64,000 bases of DNA from Micropterix aruncella (lineage: Eukaryota; Arthropoda; Insecta; Lepidoptera; Micropterigidae). The notes under the pieces were generated by a model. The model worked only from the letters and a program-made list of their open reading frames with translations. It did no database searches and had not been told where the DNA came from. Position numbers and translations under genes: made by a program. The DNA is taken from NCBI GenBank assembly GCA_944548615.1, contig OX155967.1, positions 18,794,067 through 18,858,066 of the forward strand, read 5' to 3'. Shown piece by piece: positions 1 to 12,009 of the stretch (the first letter of the stretch is position 1; every line of letters begins with the position of its first letter).

Positions 1-68
1 CGGAAAGAGTATTAGATATTTAAAACAACAGTTTGAGTTGTCATATTTAAATACTCTTTCTTTCTATC

Positions 69-181
69 TTTCAAAATAAAATATTTTTGTAGGCCGGGTG
101 AATTCCCGTTGTTGTCGCATCTATTGTATCAGCACGCAGCACTCTGCTTAATCTGTGGCAGAGCGATGAGATGAGTGAAAT
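69..181. repeat. Unclassified dispersed repeat, copy 1 of a direct pair
   Basis: This stretch matches 684-790 in the same orientation. Both hold an AATTCCCGTT block, a CACGCAGCA block and a TTAATCTGTGGCAGAGCG block, with small indels between them. There is no open frame, tail or terminal repeat by which to classify it. Confidence 0.6.
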
Positions 182-329
182 TATTAGTTGGGTCACACTG
201 AAGGACGGCAAACAGTTAAGCCCCCCCTTCAGATAGCCTCCCTGCGTATCCATAAGATTTTTGTAATCTTTTAGTGTTTTCATACAATATTTGTTGCATT
301 TTTCGGGGGTTATAATATTGTTGCATTTT

Positions 330-466
330 CCTAGGTGAACAGCCGGGCATAGGATGCTGTGGTCCGCGATAGATTCGGTATACACCGTTTCACCGCTTTG
401 TACCGTTTTAACGACTAATCGTTAAAACTTCCTGATGTGACGGGCTCGCCCGTTGTAGTTGACAAC
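330..466 (-). mobile_element. Fragment of the noncoding GTTGTC-family retroposon
   Basis: On the minus strand this starts with the family's 5' block near GTTGTCAACTACAACGGGCG, keeps the AACGA/TCGTT hairpin, then jumps by deletion to the mid-element block around the GCGGTGAAACGG motif and the ATCGCGGACCAC motif. Full-length relatives are at 13786-14395, 34608-35350 and 46806-47467. This copy is internally deleted and lacks the 3' end. Confidence 0.7.
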
Positions 467-683
467 CCTTGTTGCCCAAATTCCTCGCACCGTCTACCCG
501 CAATGCCCTGCAGCTCGAGAGTAAAGCTACTGTTTCGTATACTGTTTGGAAGACTTCCTATAAAATTCAAAGGTTTTATTATTATTTGTGTATAAATATA
601 TATTAATTTCACTTAGGCTAATAAAAACTGTATAATTATCATGTAATGGGCATTGTATCGGATATAATAAATATATACTTTAG

Positions 684-790
684 CATAATAAAATATTCTT
701 GTAGATCGGACAAATTCCCGTTCTTGTCACATCTGCACGCAGCATTCTTGATTAATCTGTGGCAGAGCGTTGAGATGAAGTGAAAAAAAG
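684..790. repeat. Unclassified dispersed repeat, copy 2 of a direct pair
   Basis: Direct-orientation relative of 69-181, sharing the AATTCCCGTT, CACGCAGCA and TTAATCTGTGGCAGAGCG blocks. The remaining sequence up to about 1070 shows nothing I can support. Confidence 0.6.
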
Positions 791-1073
791 TAGAACAGAT
801 TTGTAAGCGCCCATACGTACTTATTCGGTAGGTAGGAGAAGCAGATCAGACAGCCATGCAGCGGTCTGTCGGGTGGGACGACCGAGCAACTCACAGTTTC
901 ACTCGAGATACGCTCTCTGCCCAACGAGATCTGGCCCAAATTATAATTATCCGAGTATCATTTAAGGTACGTATTATACACATATATACTGCACGCACGA
1001 TTCCATTTAAGGACAAAGAAAAAGTCTATATTTGCAAAGTTGGTACTATCTGACAAATCAAAAGACTTATCGA

Positions 1074-1358
1074 TTGGCTCGATTGCGTTTCTTCGTGGAC
1101 TAAAATCGGAAATTAGGTCGTGTGAACGAGACAGCGCGTTACGATAGAGTGTAATGTGAAATGAACGATTGTCATTTATTAACATTATAACTACCCACCA
1201 AAAATAAAGCATCCGAATCTAAGACCGCACTAAATGTGTTAGTTTGGTAGTTTTTATCGACGATCGTTCGTTTCATATTCCACTCTAACGTATTGCTCTA
1301 TCTCGTTCGTTTGAACTAATTTCAGTTTTAGTTCACAAAGAAACGCATTCGGGCTCAA
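1074..1358. mobile_element. Foldback (long inverted repeat) element
   Basis: About 100 bp at 1074-1171 is repeated in inverted orientation at 1260-1358. Matching blocks include GCGTTTCTT, GAACTAAAA, GAAATTAG, AACGAGA and GAAACGAACGAT, with scattered mismatches, around a loop of about 90 nt. The outer ends read TTGGCTCGA on one side and TTGAGCCCGA as the reverse complement of the other. This fits a MITE-like or foldback DNA element without coding capacity. No target duplication was recognised. Confidence 0.65.
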
Positions 1359-1834
1359 TTTTTGTATTTTTATGGTTTTTCAAAATATGACGAAAACAAA
1401 ACCATTTTAATTTGTGTTATTTATAGCATTGATTATATATCAGATTGCTTAATGCAGTACTACAATTTGGAAGTTAGTAAATTAATTATTATTCTCTTAT
1501 GTTCAATATAGCGGCGCTCGTGGTCATATATATCAGATTGGCGGCACTCTTTAGATAACGCTCTAAACATATAAAATAATAAAATAATAATGAAATAAAA
1601 TAATAAAAAATTATAATAATATAATAACAAACGAATTTTTGAATCAAACCACATTATTTTAATATTATTTACATAAATATGTATTTTTTATTTTGTGTAC
1701 AGGTTTTAATATGTAATAATTACGCAGTTAAAAGTTCAGATAGACTAATAGATGGTCAGCCTATCGCTCCGTATAATTTCTGTTATGTAATCAGCCAATA
1801 TATAAATACGATAGATAGCACTGGTAACTGAATG
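1359..1834. other. A/T-rich sequence without a recognised feature
   Basis: Low-complexity A/T-rich DNA including runs of ATAAAATAATAAT near 1570-1630. I see no coding region or repeat termini. Confidence 0.5.
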
Positions 1835-2022
1835 TTATTATTGTTATCATTGGTTAAAATATTTGGTTTTTATAATCAATCAGTCCTTTATAAATAAATA
1901 AAAACATTAATTTTCAATGTTGTTATAGATGGCCAAATAAATTGCTATGTGTTTCATCGTCAATGCTATCAGCGCCACCAGCATATTTCGCCGGCGCAGT
2001 AGGGTTGCCAAAATGTACTACG
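1835..2022 (+). repeat. Dispersed repeat shared with 40708-40890 (inverted)
   Basis: The block with TTTTTATAATCAATCAG, the GATGGCCAAATAAATT motif, CAGCGCCACC and CCAAAATGTAC recurs in the same order on the minus strand at 40708-40890. It is a noncoding interspersed repeat of unknown class. Confidence 0.6.
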
Positions 2023-2116
2023 GAGTTAGGCAATCTAATATTATAGATTAATAAAGAATTTTGAATTTGAATTTGAATACCATATGAAATCAATGGTATA
2101 TAAGCATAGGCATTGA

Positions 2117-2361
2117 AGACGGTGGCATAAGGTTGCCTGATCTTATATTGTAAGTTTCCGGGATTGATTCTCGGCTGGGCCACCGTTTTCCATTGGGATT
2201 AAATAAACGGAATTGCTGTTTAATTCTGTTGATCGAATGCAATAACATCACACACTGATACACATGTTACACGCACACGGTTGGTTGTAAGAGATTATCG
2301 TGTGATAATAAACCCAGCGAATTTGAAATTTAACAATAAACAGTAGAAACAAACAAACAAA
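2117..2361 (+). mobile_element. tRNA-derived SINE, diverged copy
   Basis: Same family as 3436-3721. The tRNA-like head keeps a GGTGGCATAAGGTTGCCTGA block and a decayed B box (GGGATTGATTCTCGGC), followed by the family body (AACGGAATTGC, GATCGAATGCAATAACA, CACACG, GGTTGGTTGTAAGA, GACAATAAACCC-like) and an AAACAAACAAAC tail. The promoter boxes are more mutated than in the 3.4-kb copy, so this copy is older. Confidence 0.8.
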
Positions 2362-3289
2362 CGTCAATCGTCGATTTGCCTGACTAAGAAAAGCCATTAT
2401 GCAGTCGACAAAGTTTGTCGAAGTTTCAAATCATAATATTGCTTTGTTCACGATAATGTGCACGAATTTTAATGATTTCTCGCCGCATTACAAAACCATA
2501 ATGAATAATTAAAAACAAGCCATTACACCGTTTTAGATGACAAAATTGACACTTACTATAAAGGAAAAGCGAAATACGAGTATCTCGCGGTCATTCAAAA
2601 GTAGAAAGGCCATAATATGCCCGCCCAATAAACAACGGCTTTTTTTAACACTTTAACTTTCACCTTCTCGTATATCCTGATTAGGCATATCGCATCATCT
2701 ACCAGCCTTCCACTACATCATAATATCGTATAACGATAGAACTCATATATTTTATTTTATTTTAATGAAAGAAAACTTTCTCTGATTAAATGGCCGTAAG
2801 ATTATAAAATATAGTAATATTATTCGCGACGGTGACGTCTTTACGCTCCTTATGCAATTTCTTTATTATCACTACTAAAATAATAATTATCGATACTTTT
2901 TGTTAATAATTAAAGAAAAAATATATAAATTGGATCAAATATATTTAAAAATATTAAGAATCAGATATTATCGAAACTATAATCAATCAGATATTATCGA
3001 TATATTTATTATCAATTTTAATTAGAATTATTATTAACCCCTCGGTGGCCACGCCCGCCGTACGGCGTTTGTGGTATTATATCCGTGTTTATGCAATTAT
3101 TGGCTTTATTTCTACCTCCACTGCGGTAAAAGCCTATCATTGAAGCCTGCTATTGAATGCCACCGGTATATATTAGTATGCTTGCACACAACTTTTACAA
3201 ACAATGAAGGCCTTGAAAAGTTTGGGCGGAATGACTGGCTTCCGAAAGGTTAATAGAAATATATTTAGGCTGGTTCGAGCTCAGGTTTT
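2362..3289. other. No recognised feature
   Basis: Mostly A/T-rich unique-looking DNA. ATATTATCGAAACTATAATCA-like phrases recur at 2966-3000, but I cannot support a gene or element. Confidence 0.4.
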
Positions 3290-3988
3290 CTCGATCTTTC
3301 CTATGCATTGGAGACATGGACCCCGAAGGCTCGGATACGCACATAAATCGATGCACTGGAGATGTGGTGTTGGTTTAAAATGCTAGGAATCCCATGGATA
3401 TCACGCCGCACCAACAAATCTATCCTTCAAGAACTATCCTTGAAGTACACGGCCCGGTGGCATAGTGGTTAGGTCGCCTGATCTTACGTTGTAAGGTCCA
3501 GGGTTCGATTCCCGGCTGGGTCACCATTTTCCGTTGGGATCTAATTAACGGAATTGCATTTTCAATTCTGTCGATCGAATGCAATAACAAGACACACACT
3601 TACACACACGTTACACGCATACATACATATAAACACGTCATAGTAGGGTTGGTTGTAAGAAATTGTCATATGACAATAAACCCGCCCATTGTGAAATTTC
3701 GCAATAAAGGGTAGAAACAAACAAGAACTCGGCATCCAAGTGAGGCTCTCCACCGCATGTATGAGAAGGTTCCTGCAGTACTTCGATCATGTTGCCAGGA
3801 GAAACCCAGAGAATCTGGAGAAAATGCTTTTCGGGGTTCAAGTGGAGGGAAGAAGAAGCAGAGGCAGATCACCGTCCAGATGGAACGACCTCATAAAAGA
3901 ACTAACAAAAGGGTCAATACAATCTGCGACGCGCCATGCAGAAGGCAGGCCAAGGTGGAGGAGCATAGAGAACATAGGGCACGGTTAA
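3290..3988 (+). pseudogene. RTE-like LINE reverse transcriptase, C-terminal remnant, split by a SINE
   Basis: Two parts read as the end of an RTE-type LINE ORF. Part one (3299-3435) encodes ALEMWCWFKMLGIPWISRRT and runs to an ILQEL block. Part two (3730-3988) continues as GIQVRLS, then HVARRNPENLEKMLFGVQVEG and a basic RRSRGRSPSRWNDL block, ending near GRPRW. This order is typical of the post-RT tail of RTE elements. A stop codon at about 3342 and the SINE between the halves show it is dead. The frame is consistent across the SINE once one copy of the CAAGAACT duplication is ignored, so the SINE landed in a LINE copy that was still readable there. Confidence 0.75.
3436..3721 (+). mobile_element. 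tRNA-derived SINE with 8-bp target duplication
   Basis: The head (3451-3525) is tRNA-like: an A-box match TGGCATAGTGG and an exact B-box match GGTTCGATTCC, with acceptor-like halves GCCCGGT and GCTGGGT able to pair using wobbles. The body continues for about 200 bp and ends in an AAACAAACA tail. CAAGAACT occurs directly before (3428-3435) and after (3722-3729) the element, the mark of reverse-transcribed insertion. The likely promoter is internal RNA polymerase III. It would depend on a LINE in trans. Related copies lie at 2117-2361 and, reversed and truncated, near 21035-21170. Confidence 0.88.
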
Positions 3989-5394
<1,406 letters not shown>

Positions 5395-5525
5395 TATTAT
5401 TAAGTGCAAATAAAGTATATTCAGTTTTACAGCAGAGGCATGAACCCACTTCCATTAAAACGGCAAAGAGAATAGGAGTTAATATTTATATTATTGAAAT
5501 ATATATTTTTCATACAAGAAAAATA
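5395..5525 (+). pseudogene. Mariner-like transposon 3'-end remnant
   Basis: The stretch TTTTACAGCAGAGGCATGA through CCATTAAAACGGCAAAG and ATATATATTTTTCATACAA parallels 55440-55545, which is the downstream end of a recognisable mariner transposase remnant. No transposase motif survives here, so the assignment rests on similarity to that copy. Confidence 0.45.
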
Positions 5526-5893
5526 TTGATGAATTTCCTATCTGGACCGGAAACTTTTTAGGTAATGGCCTTATGAGGTAGGTATTATCAAATCTAAATG
5601 GCCAACAAAACAGGTAAATATCGGTAGAAGAAAATTTAAACTTAGAAACAAAACATTTTGAAAACAGTGTTTTTTTATGACGATGTATACTTGAGATAGA
5701 TAGTTTATCAGTGATTCAGATAAACTGATTTTCCATTTCCTAACATCTCATGATAATGTCGAAATGCCCGGCGATACGGAGATGAAAAACCGAAATAATC
5801 GAGTAACAGAGACTGGAGTCTCGAATTCGACCTCATGAATATATATGCTTGACAACAGTTACAGTAGCAGTTACATCAGATAAACAAAAACAT

Positions 5894-7150
5894 GAGCGAG
5901 GAAGAAATGTGCGGTCCGAAAGTTGATTTTACGCGAGGATTAATGTTTTGGTGGCTTGTATCGTCTTCTTTTCTTTGTTTATTTTCGTGCGGTCAAAGTG
6001 TAAACTCGGACTATATTCATCGTTCCCAGAAGTTGAATTTACGCGTTTAGTGCGTATCATTTGTTTATTTATTTATTTCCCAAAACATAATTAACCTTAC
6101 AGATGATTCCAAATCGTTAATTATTTTTCTAGGCTATTATTCTAGATTATAACTATTATTCTACTATAGACTATTATTATAATTCTACTGTTAATAATAT
6201 TATTATTACTCTACTCCATTACTATTACTATCATTATTATTCTAATATATAAATCATTATTCTAGACTATAGCAAACGAGACGGAGACATCCGTTAGAGC
6301 GATTACACTTACATATGTATGTATATCTAATTACACTTACATATGTATGTATACTAGTTACTCCTTTTTAACAATTTTAATACTACATACTACATATTTA
6401 TCTAATTACTTGATTGCTAAGAAACGCTATTACCGTACTTTGCAGTTGTGCTAAGTTCACCGTCCAAATATCCAATTCTGGCTCAGTCGAACATAGTGCA
6501 TTTAGGGTACGAAGCGTCCGCACTGTGAAGTAGTGTTGAACGACGTTAGTTCTAGCTCGCGGTAACGCGAACAATACGTGAGTCCTAGCACGGTAGTAAT
6601 TGACGGGTACAAATAGACCGATTCTTCTAAGGATGGTCGGATTATCAACGAACCCCCTAAGCAGTTTATATATGTGGCAGATTGACAGCCAATCTCTTCT
6701 TATGCTTAGTGAGTTGTACCCAACCATCCCCAGAATAATCATTGTAAGGCTTGTTGAGCGAGGAAGAAATGTGCGGTCCGAAAGTTGATTTTACGCGAGG
6801 ATTAATGTTTTGTTTGTTTATTTTCGTGCGGTAAAATTCTAAACTCGGACCTCAGTCATCGTTCCCAGAAGTTGATTTTACGCGAGGATCCGAGCGTTTA
6901 TTGCGTGTCATTGTAAGGTTTGTTGATTTTCGTGCGGTTAATTTAAAATTTCGGACCAATGTCATCTCTCCCAGAAGTTGATTTTACGTGAGGTTTCAAG
7001 CATTTAGTGCGTATCATTGTTCTGTTTACTTATTTTGATGCGACAAAATTGTAAACTCGGGCTTAAGTCAACGTTCATAACAGGTGATTTTAGGCGAGGA
7101 TTCGAGCGTTTAGTGCGACCAAATCGCCAACTCGGAACCAAGTCGTCAGA
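5894..7150 (+). repeat. Imperfect ~100-bp tandem array, interrupted by a LINE
   Basis: Units carry GTTGATTTTACGCGAGGAT, GAGCGTTTAGTGCGTATCATTG, TTTATTTTCGTGCGG and TAAACTCGG in a fixed order. Such units appear at 5894-6062, about 6756-6900, 6900-7000 and 7000-7140 with variable decay. A block of about 57 bp beginning GAGCGAGGAAGAAATGTGCG is identical at 5894 and 6756. The gap between the two parts is a LINE insertion (6062-6737). I do not recognise the unit. It is noncoding in appearance. Confidence 0.75.
6062..6737 (-). pseudogene. 5'-truncated LINE: RT C-terminus and 3' end
   Basis: On the minus strand an open stretch of about 110 residues includes SLSIRRDWLSICHIYKLLRG, NYYRARTHVLFALPRARTN and HYFTVRTLRTLNAL, a pattern seen at the extreme C-terminus of insect LINE ORF2 proteins (basic, cysteine-poor, with the ARTN motif). 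The element ends at low coordinates with GGGAAATAAATAAATAAAC. ATCATT(T/G) occurs at both boundaries (6056-6063 and 6738-6744), consistent with a short target duplication. It is truncated upstream of the RT core, so it was dead on arrival. Confidence 0.6.
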
Positions 7151-7688
7151 ATGTAATTTTGAGTTAGGTTTTAATTTGTTTATTAACTTGCGAAGAAAAA
7201 GTAATTGGCCCGATATAATAATATGGTGCTTGCATTCGAATAGTGAGAGAGTTAGAAGAATAAACTCTACCTTCATATTTCCAAATATTCGAGTCCAGTT
7301 TTCGGTCAAGCGATCAATCGATCAATCACACACACTTATTCGAGATCGAGCACACCTCGAGTCGTATAATAGAGCTTTTTTACACAGGTCACTATTATCA
7401 TTTATTTACTGCGAGAGAGATCTTCCGTTATGCGCGGAACGGTACACAGAGAGGCCGGCGGACTGCGAGATGTCTAACAGTGGTGCTTGCGGACGGTAAG
7501 TCGAAGTCCCCACTCGCAGCTACGGACTACGGGCTACGACTCGGCTATACTAACTGCTGCCGTATCGTATACGACCAAGCAGAGAAAGACACGCTCCGCG
7601 GGATCACAGCACTTCCCAAACTCTAGGCGTCTTAAAAAATATCGTTTCAAACCGTACATGTACAAAAACAAACGTATCATGCTTTTGA
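7151..7688. other. No recognised feature
   Basis: Moderately G+C-rich DNA with several short overlapping frames but no signature. It may belong with the LTR-like region that follows. Confidence 0.35.
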
Positions 7689-8290
7689 ATTGTACGCACC
7701 GGTAAATGGCATAGCGAGTGGACAAAATTATCGGCTGAAAAGGAAAAAAATAAAAATAGGACGTGGTGGAAACAGAATGAGCTCGGCGGAAGGTCGGACA
7801 GAGAAAGACTGTGCGGGTCGTAGCGCGGCATCTCCCTCTCTCTCCGAAGGGGAGGATTTCGCGTCGGCGATGTACGCTGTTTGGTCGGTGCGAGGGGGGT
7901 ACCTTAGCGGCGACGAATCGGATAAGCTGCGCCGGCGTCGCGACGGCCGGCTCAAGGGGATGCTAGTAAGATGGCGGCAGTAGCTTACGCGAAATCCGAG
8001 ATAGTGGTCGCGATCGCGCGCTAAACCGGTTTTCATATTTTCACTCTCTCCAGCTATACGCATTAGCTGCGACACGCGCGTATAAACGTTCTAGCTTATA
8101 ACTGAGCCTTCGCGCGGTAATAAATAGTATAGTTATAGTGATCTAGACTTTTATAGAATAGAATTAGAATTAAGAATAAGCGCGTTGGTGAACGAAGGTC
8201 AATTAATGTACATCTTTAAACATTCAATAAATTACTTTCGTACCAAAATAAACTGACTTATTTCAAGTCCCAGCCTAAGCTCCTCAGTGA
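7689..8290 (+). promoter_or_regulatory. Possible solo LTR or promoter-like region
   Basis: A CpG-rich block (7760-8060) is followed by GCGCGTATAAACG (TATA-like, about 8078-8090) and, 140-170 bp later, by AATAAA-type signals in TTCAATAAATTAC (about 8224) and AAAATAAACTGAC (about 8247). That spacing resembles U3-R-U5 of a retrotransposon LTR. No second copy, target duplication or primer site was found, so a cellular promoter is equally possible. Confidence 0.25.
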
Positions 8291-9868
8291 AACTAACCCT
8301 TCCAATCGCGAAGTAAAAATTCAGCTGTCACTTACGCCGGCGATATTTTCGCTTGTAAATTCGGCGCAAGTAAATGAACTTGAGTAAAACGACTATAACT
8401 TGTAAACCACCATACGGATCATAAAAAGAATAACTGTAAAATGATCGCATTGAAATTTGAAATATAAAACATTGTAAGATTATCTCGTAAAACAATTAAG
8501 ATAATAATGAATAAATATTACAAAGTTGGCGAACTGAAAAAAAGTCGCCTATTAAAATAATTTCGATGTTTTTATCACAATATACGTAAAATATGCAAAA
8601 ATTGTAAATACAGTTATGTTCTTTATTAAATACTTTAACAAAACTTATATTTTGTTTCACTTATTTGCATACAAAAACATTTAGTTACTCAGCCAAGAAA
8701 AAATCGATGTATTCTCCGAATGTCCGATGTCCGATGTCAAATTAGAAATCAAGTTGAATTGAGCAAAATATAGCCAATTTTGTGATTATATACGATGTAA
8801 ATCAAATAATAGCTGTTTCATAAGCGAATTAAACGAATATTACGTCATAATTCGCGATTTTTCGTCATAATTCGGGAAAACAAACGAACATTTTTTGAAA
8901 CGCTAACGTCATACTATTTTACGCTATAAATCGTGAAAAAAAGCAGATGAGCTGTCCCAAATTAGAAATTCTCTTTCGGAAATCTTCCTAAAATGCAAAT
9001 AACTTACGGTTTGGCAGGAAATAGCACAAAAATAAACAAAAATCACAAAATCACAGAACACGGACAATTCACAAAAGCGCCGCGGCCACTCGGCGACGGC
9101 GCCGACCGATGCGCCAGCGCGGCTTCGCGATACTGATGTTTTTAAAATATTTATCGGCTGAGAGTCGTCGTTTAGAGTTGGTCCGTTTCATGTATTCGAT
9201 ATCTGTTACTTTAAATATGCGGAAAGGATCGCAAATCGAGTAATAAATCACATTTTACGCAGCGCGGAGCGCCCAAACCAAAATTGATTAGCTCAAATCT
9301 TAGCGTTTGTAAGCGTCTAACCAAAAATGGTTAACTCGCATAGGAAGGGCTAACAGTGAACCTCTGGGAGCTTCGAGGGATCGCCCTGAGCACCGCTCTC
9401 TATTCGGCCTACGGACAGGAGGTCAAGAAATTCCTAAGGACACGGGGGTCTGGTAATTATTTAGATTTAAATATTAATTACAGTCCACATTATTTTACCG
9501 GACCCGCAGAATAATTTGCAATAACAGCGTATCGGGTGGGATGCTCGCTATAAAAAAGCTTTGTGACCAGGCCGATATCGCTACCAGCGAGTAGATCGCA
9601 TAAGATGTTTAATGTGCCGGTACCATAGTACAAATATTTTTGTAGACAGGAGTGGGGAAGGTTATAACCCTCCTTAATTCTTTATCCACTAAGATAGACA
9701 TCTTTTGTATATCCGTTTGGCAGCTAAAAAATGCAACTCCCGCTATCTCATTTGTATCGTAAGCTTTGTTTTACTCATAGGTAGTTTTTATTTTTTGTTT
9801 ATTTTTAATGTCAGCATTATCTTACTTATGTAAGTCAGTTTTTATGGACTTTTACATTCTATATTTAA
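8291..9868. other. No recognised feature
   Basis: A/T-rich DNA with one sharp CpG-rich island (9070-9140, GCGCCGCGG and GGCGACGGCGCC). The 60-residue frame over that island is basic low-complexity sequence and I do not regard it as a gene. Confidence 0.35.
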
Positions 9869-10409
9869 CTACCTGACCCGGCGAACTTCGTACCGCCTAA
9901 CGTAAATGAATGTCGTGATACAGATTAGCTGAACTTAATTTATGATTTTATGGAAATTAATACAATGAATACAAAATAAATGTTAAGTTCACTGCTTTAT
10001 TAAGATAATAACACAATAAGAAATATAAAAGTACAAAAATTAAGTATATCAATCGCGTGTCAGCATGACATGATTGAATTAAACTATGTAATAATTGTGG
10101 TCCGAATATTGTGGATATATCTTGTCGATTCGAAACCTTTATTTAAATGCTTTCTTTAATTTGAGGGGAGAGTTTACCGTATCGACGGGATGAACATTAA
10201 ATGTTTGACAGTTACGAAACCCATGAACATTTTGTATGGGAAAATGTTTTTCTTTTATTTTATTTTTTCGTCAATTTTCCAATGTTTTTAATAGTTATTC
10301 TGCTATTCGGGACAGCGACAAATACAACAAACCGAAAACCATGAAAATCGGTCTAGCCGTTCTCGAGTTATAAGTGTTCGAACAAACCCGACTTTGTTTT
10401 ATATATAGA
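9869..10409 (-). mobile_element. Helitron-like nonautonomous element
   Basis: On the minus strand it begins A|TCTATATATAAAACAAAG and ends with a GC-rich potential hairpin (GGCGGTACGAAGTTCGCC) followed by GGGTCAG and a degenerate terminus GTAG|T in place of CTAG. The ends match the Helitron pattern (TC start, 3' hairpin about 10 nt before CTRR, insertion between A and T). The interior includes GACCGATTTTCATGGTTTT, a phrase common near the 5' end of such elements. There is no Rep/helicase coding, so it is nonautonomous. Confidence 0.6.
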
Positions 10410-10493
10410 TATTCAAGGGCCAATTGGAGTTGTCTGTTACTGAATAATATTTAAAATAAATAAATTTGAAATGCTTAATTTACTTGTTGTGGC

Positions 10494-11192
10494 GGCAGCT
10501 AACGGTTCAGTGCAGCTTGGGCCATATGACATATTCGTTACCTTGTTCGGCTAAACTCACAGTTTAACTCCAATCCGATAACCTCCTCGAATAAGGACGA
10601 ATCTGGAAAGAACTCTGTTTACCCTGTCACGGCTGTGTCGCGTACACGTGGGATGGTATCCTCTTAGGGAAGAACTCGGGTGCTGCTGGGCGGCTTGCGC
10701 ATCGTACGACGTTAGCCAATCGACTGTGCATCCGGCGAATAAGCGGGGGGTATGGGAATGGTCTGATACGTTTCCTACGCAGCGGGGATGTTTGTTAACC
10801 TAATGTCAGCTACTCTTGAAACGACCCGTTGCCCACAGGGCACCATGGTCCGCGATAAATTACAATAAATCAGGTATAGGCCGCACAAGCGACTTGGAAT
10901 CCACGACCAGACTTGAGAACGAAAAATTCGGCCAAATCCTCGAACTCGTAACCACTCGAGAGACCGGAGTAATCTGGTCGCAACTGGAAGTAAGGGCGTG
11001 AGTGTAAGCCCGCTGGGTAGCTTACCAGGTTATCTCGCGAATAAGGCGTTGGCCTCTTAGGGGCATGTGGCGGAGGAGCTTGACGGTGGACTGTTTTGCC
11101 CTAAGTCTTCTGTGTTCACTTTACGGGAGATAAAACGACCAATCGTTAAACTTCCTGAGGTAACGGGTTCGCCCGTTGTAGTTGACAGCTCT
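10494..11192 (-). mobile_element. Noncoding GTTGTC-family retroposon, diverged copy
   Basis: On the minus strand the order is AGAGCTGTCAACTACAACGG, GGGCGAACCCGTTACC, the AACGA(TTGG)TCGTT hairpin, GGCCAACGCCTTATTCGCG, CAACTGGAAG-complement blocks and ATCGCGGACCAT, ending near GTTAGCTGCCG, a decayed form of the family 3' end. It is clearly older than the 13.8- and 34.6-kb copies. Confidence 0.75.
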
Positions 11193-11221
11193 ATGTAGTT
11201 GCCCTGAAGTTAGGACGTATT

Positions 11222-11560
11222 CCAACCAATGTGCTTTCGGCCCAACAAGGCATCTGCGTACCTCTAAGTCCATAAGTCCAATATTTCGAGATAGAAATAT
11301 GATTAGTGCGCCCTCTGGTATAGACTGATTTCTACCACAACGACCAAATTATGCCTGCATGCCAAATTTCAGCACACTCGGATTAAGCGTTTCGGTGCTA
11401 TCGTGGAGGAATACAAATACACAGCCAGAATTTCTGTAAACGGTCTTATTCGTCTTAGGGGGCTCAAAATGGACATTTTCGTATTATGTCGAAATTGTGC
11501 ATTTACACTACTTTTCCCCTTCCTTGGTTGATGGGCCAGGAAAGTAGAATCTTTAGATAT
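11222..11560 (+). repeat. GTGGAGGAATAC repeat family, copy 1
   Basis: Ordered blocks AAGGCATCTG, CTCTAAGTCC, TAGTGCGCCCTCTGG, ATTTCAGC, AGCGTTT(C/A)GG, GCTATCGTGGAGGAATAC, GGTCTTA and GGGGGCTCAAAATGGA are shared with 15030-15240, 36545-36965 and, reversed, about 39760-40012. It is noncoding and of unknown class. Confidence 0.65.
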
Positions 11561-12009
11561 ACATGCAAGATCTTTTGTACTTGATGTAAAATGCCTGCTG
11601 TAGAAATTCGAATGCGGAAATTCGGGTGCGTATTCGAGGGCGGACACGCATTAAAGCGAGCGAAGCCGCCGGCATAGACTAGAAGAATGCTAAAATATTG
11701 GGGTGTAGAGTTTGAGAAGCTGTGCAATAGAATGTCTTGGTTGAAATATTCCGTAGGGCCCCCGAGCGGCCCGCGGCTGCTGCTCAAGCGAGCGTGTCAA
11801 GTGCAGAGTGAAGGCGGTTTTTCTTCTTCCTTTCGCCGCCAAATACCATACCATACCATGCTATAATATACCATAACATACCATATCTGCCATAACAGAG
11901 TACACCACATATTTATAAAATATTAGAGGATTATAAATCACTGAAAAATGAATCGAAGGACGGACATATAGTAATGCTCCTGGTCTACCACGACCAAATA
12001 AGTTCTATT
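11561..12009. other. Unclassified; short (CCATA)n tract
   Basis: A CCATACCATACCATG tract lies near 11848-11892. Nothing else is recognisable. Confidence 0.4.

Noticed and set aside
3451..3525. A functional tRNA gene
   Set aside because: The tRNA-like head is joined to a 200-bp SINE body with tail and target duplication, and the cloverleaf is imperfect.
6755..7150. CRISPR-like array
   Set aside because: The repeats are adjacent and decayed with no unique spacers.
7690..8075. Overlapping Arg-rich frames on both strands around 7.7-8.1 kb as a host gene
   Set aside because: No domain or splice structure can be seen, and CpG-rich composition explains the open frames.
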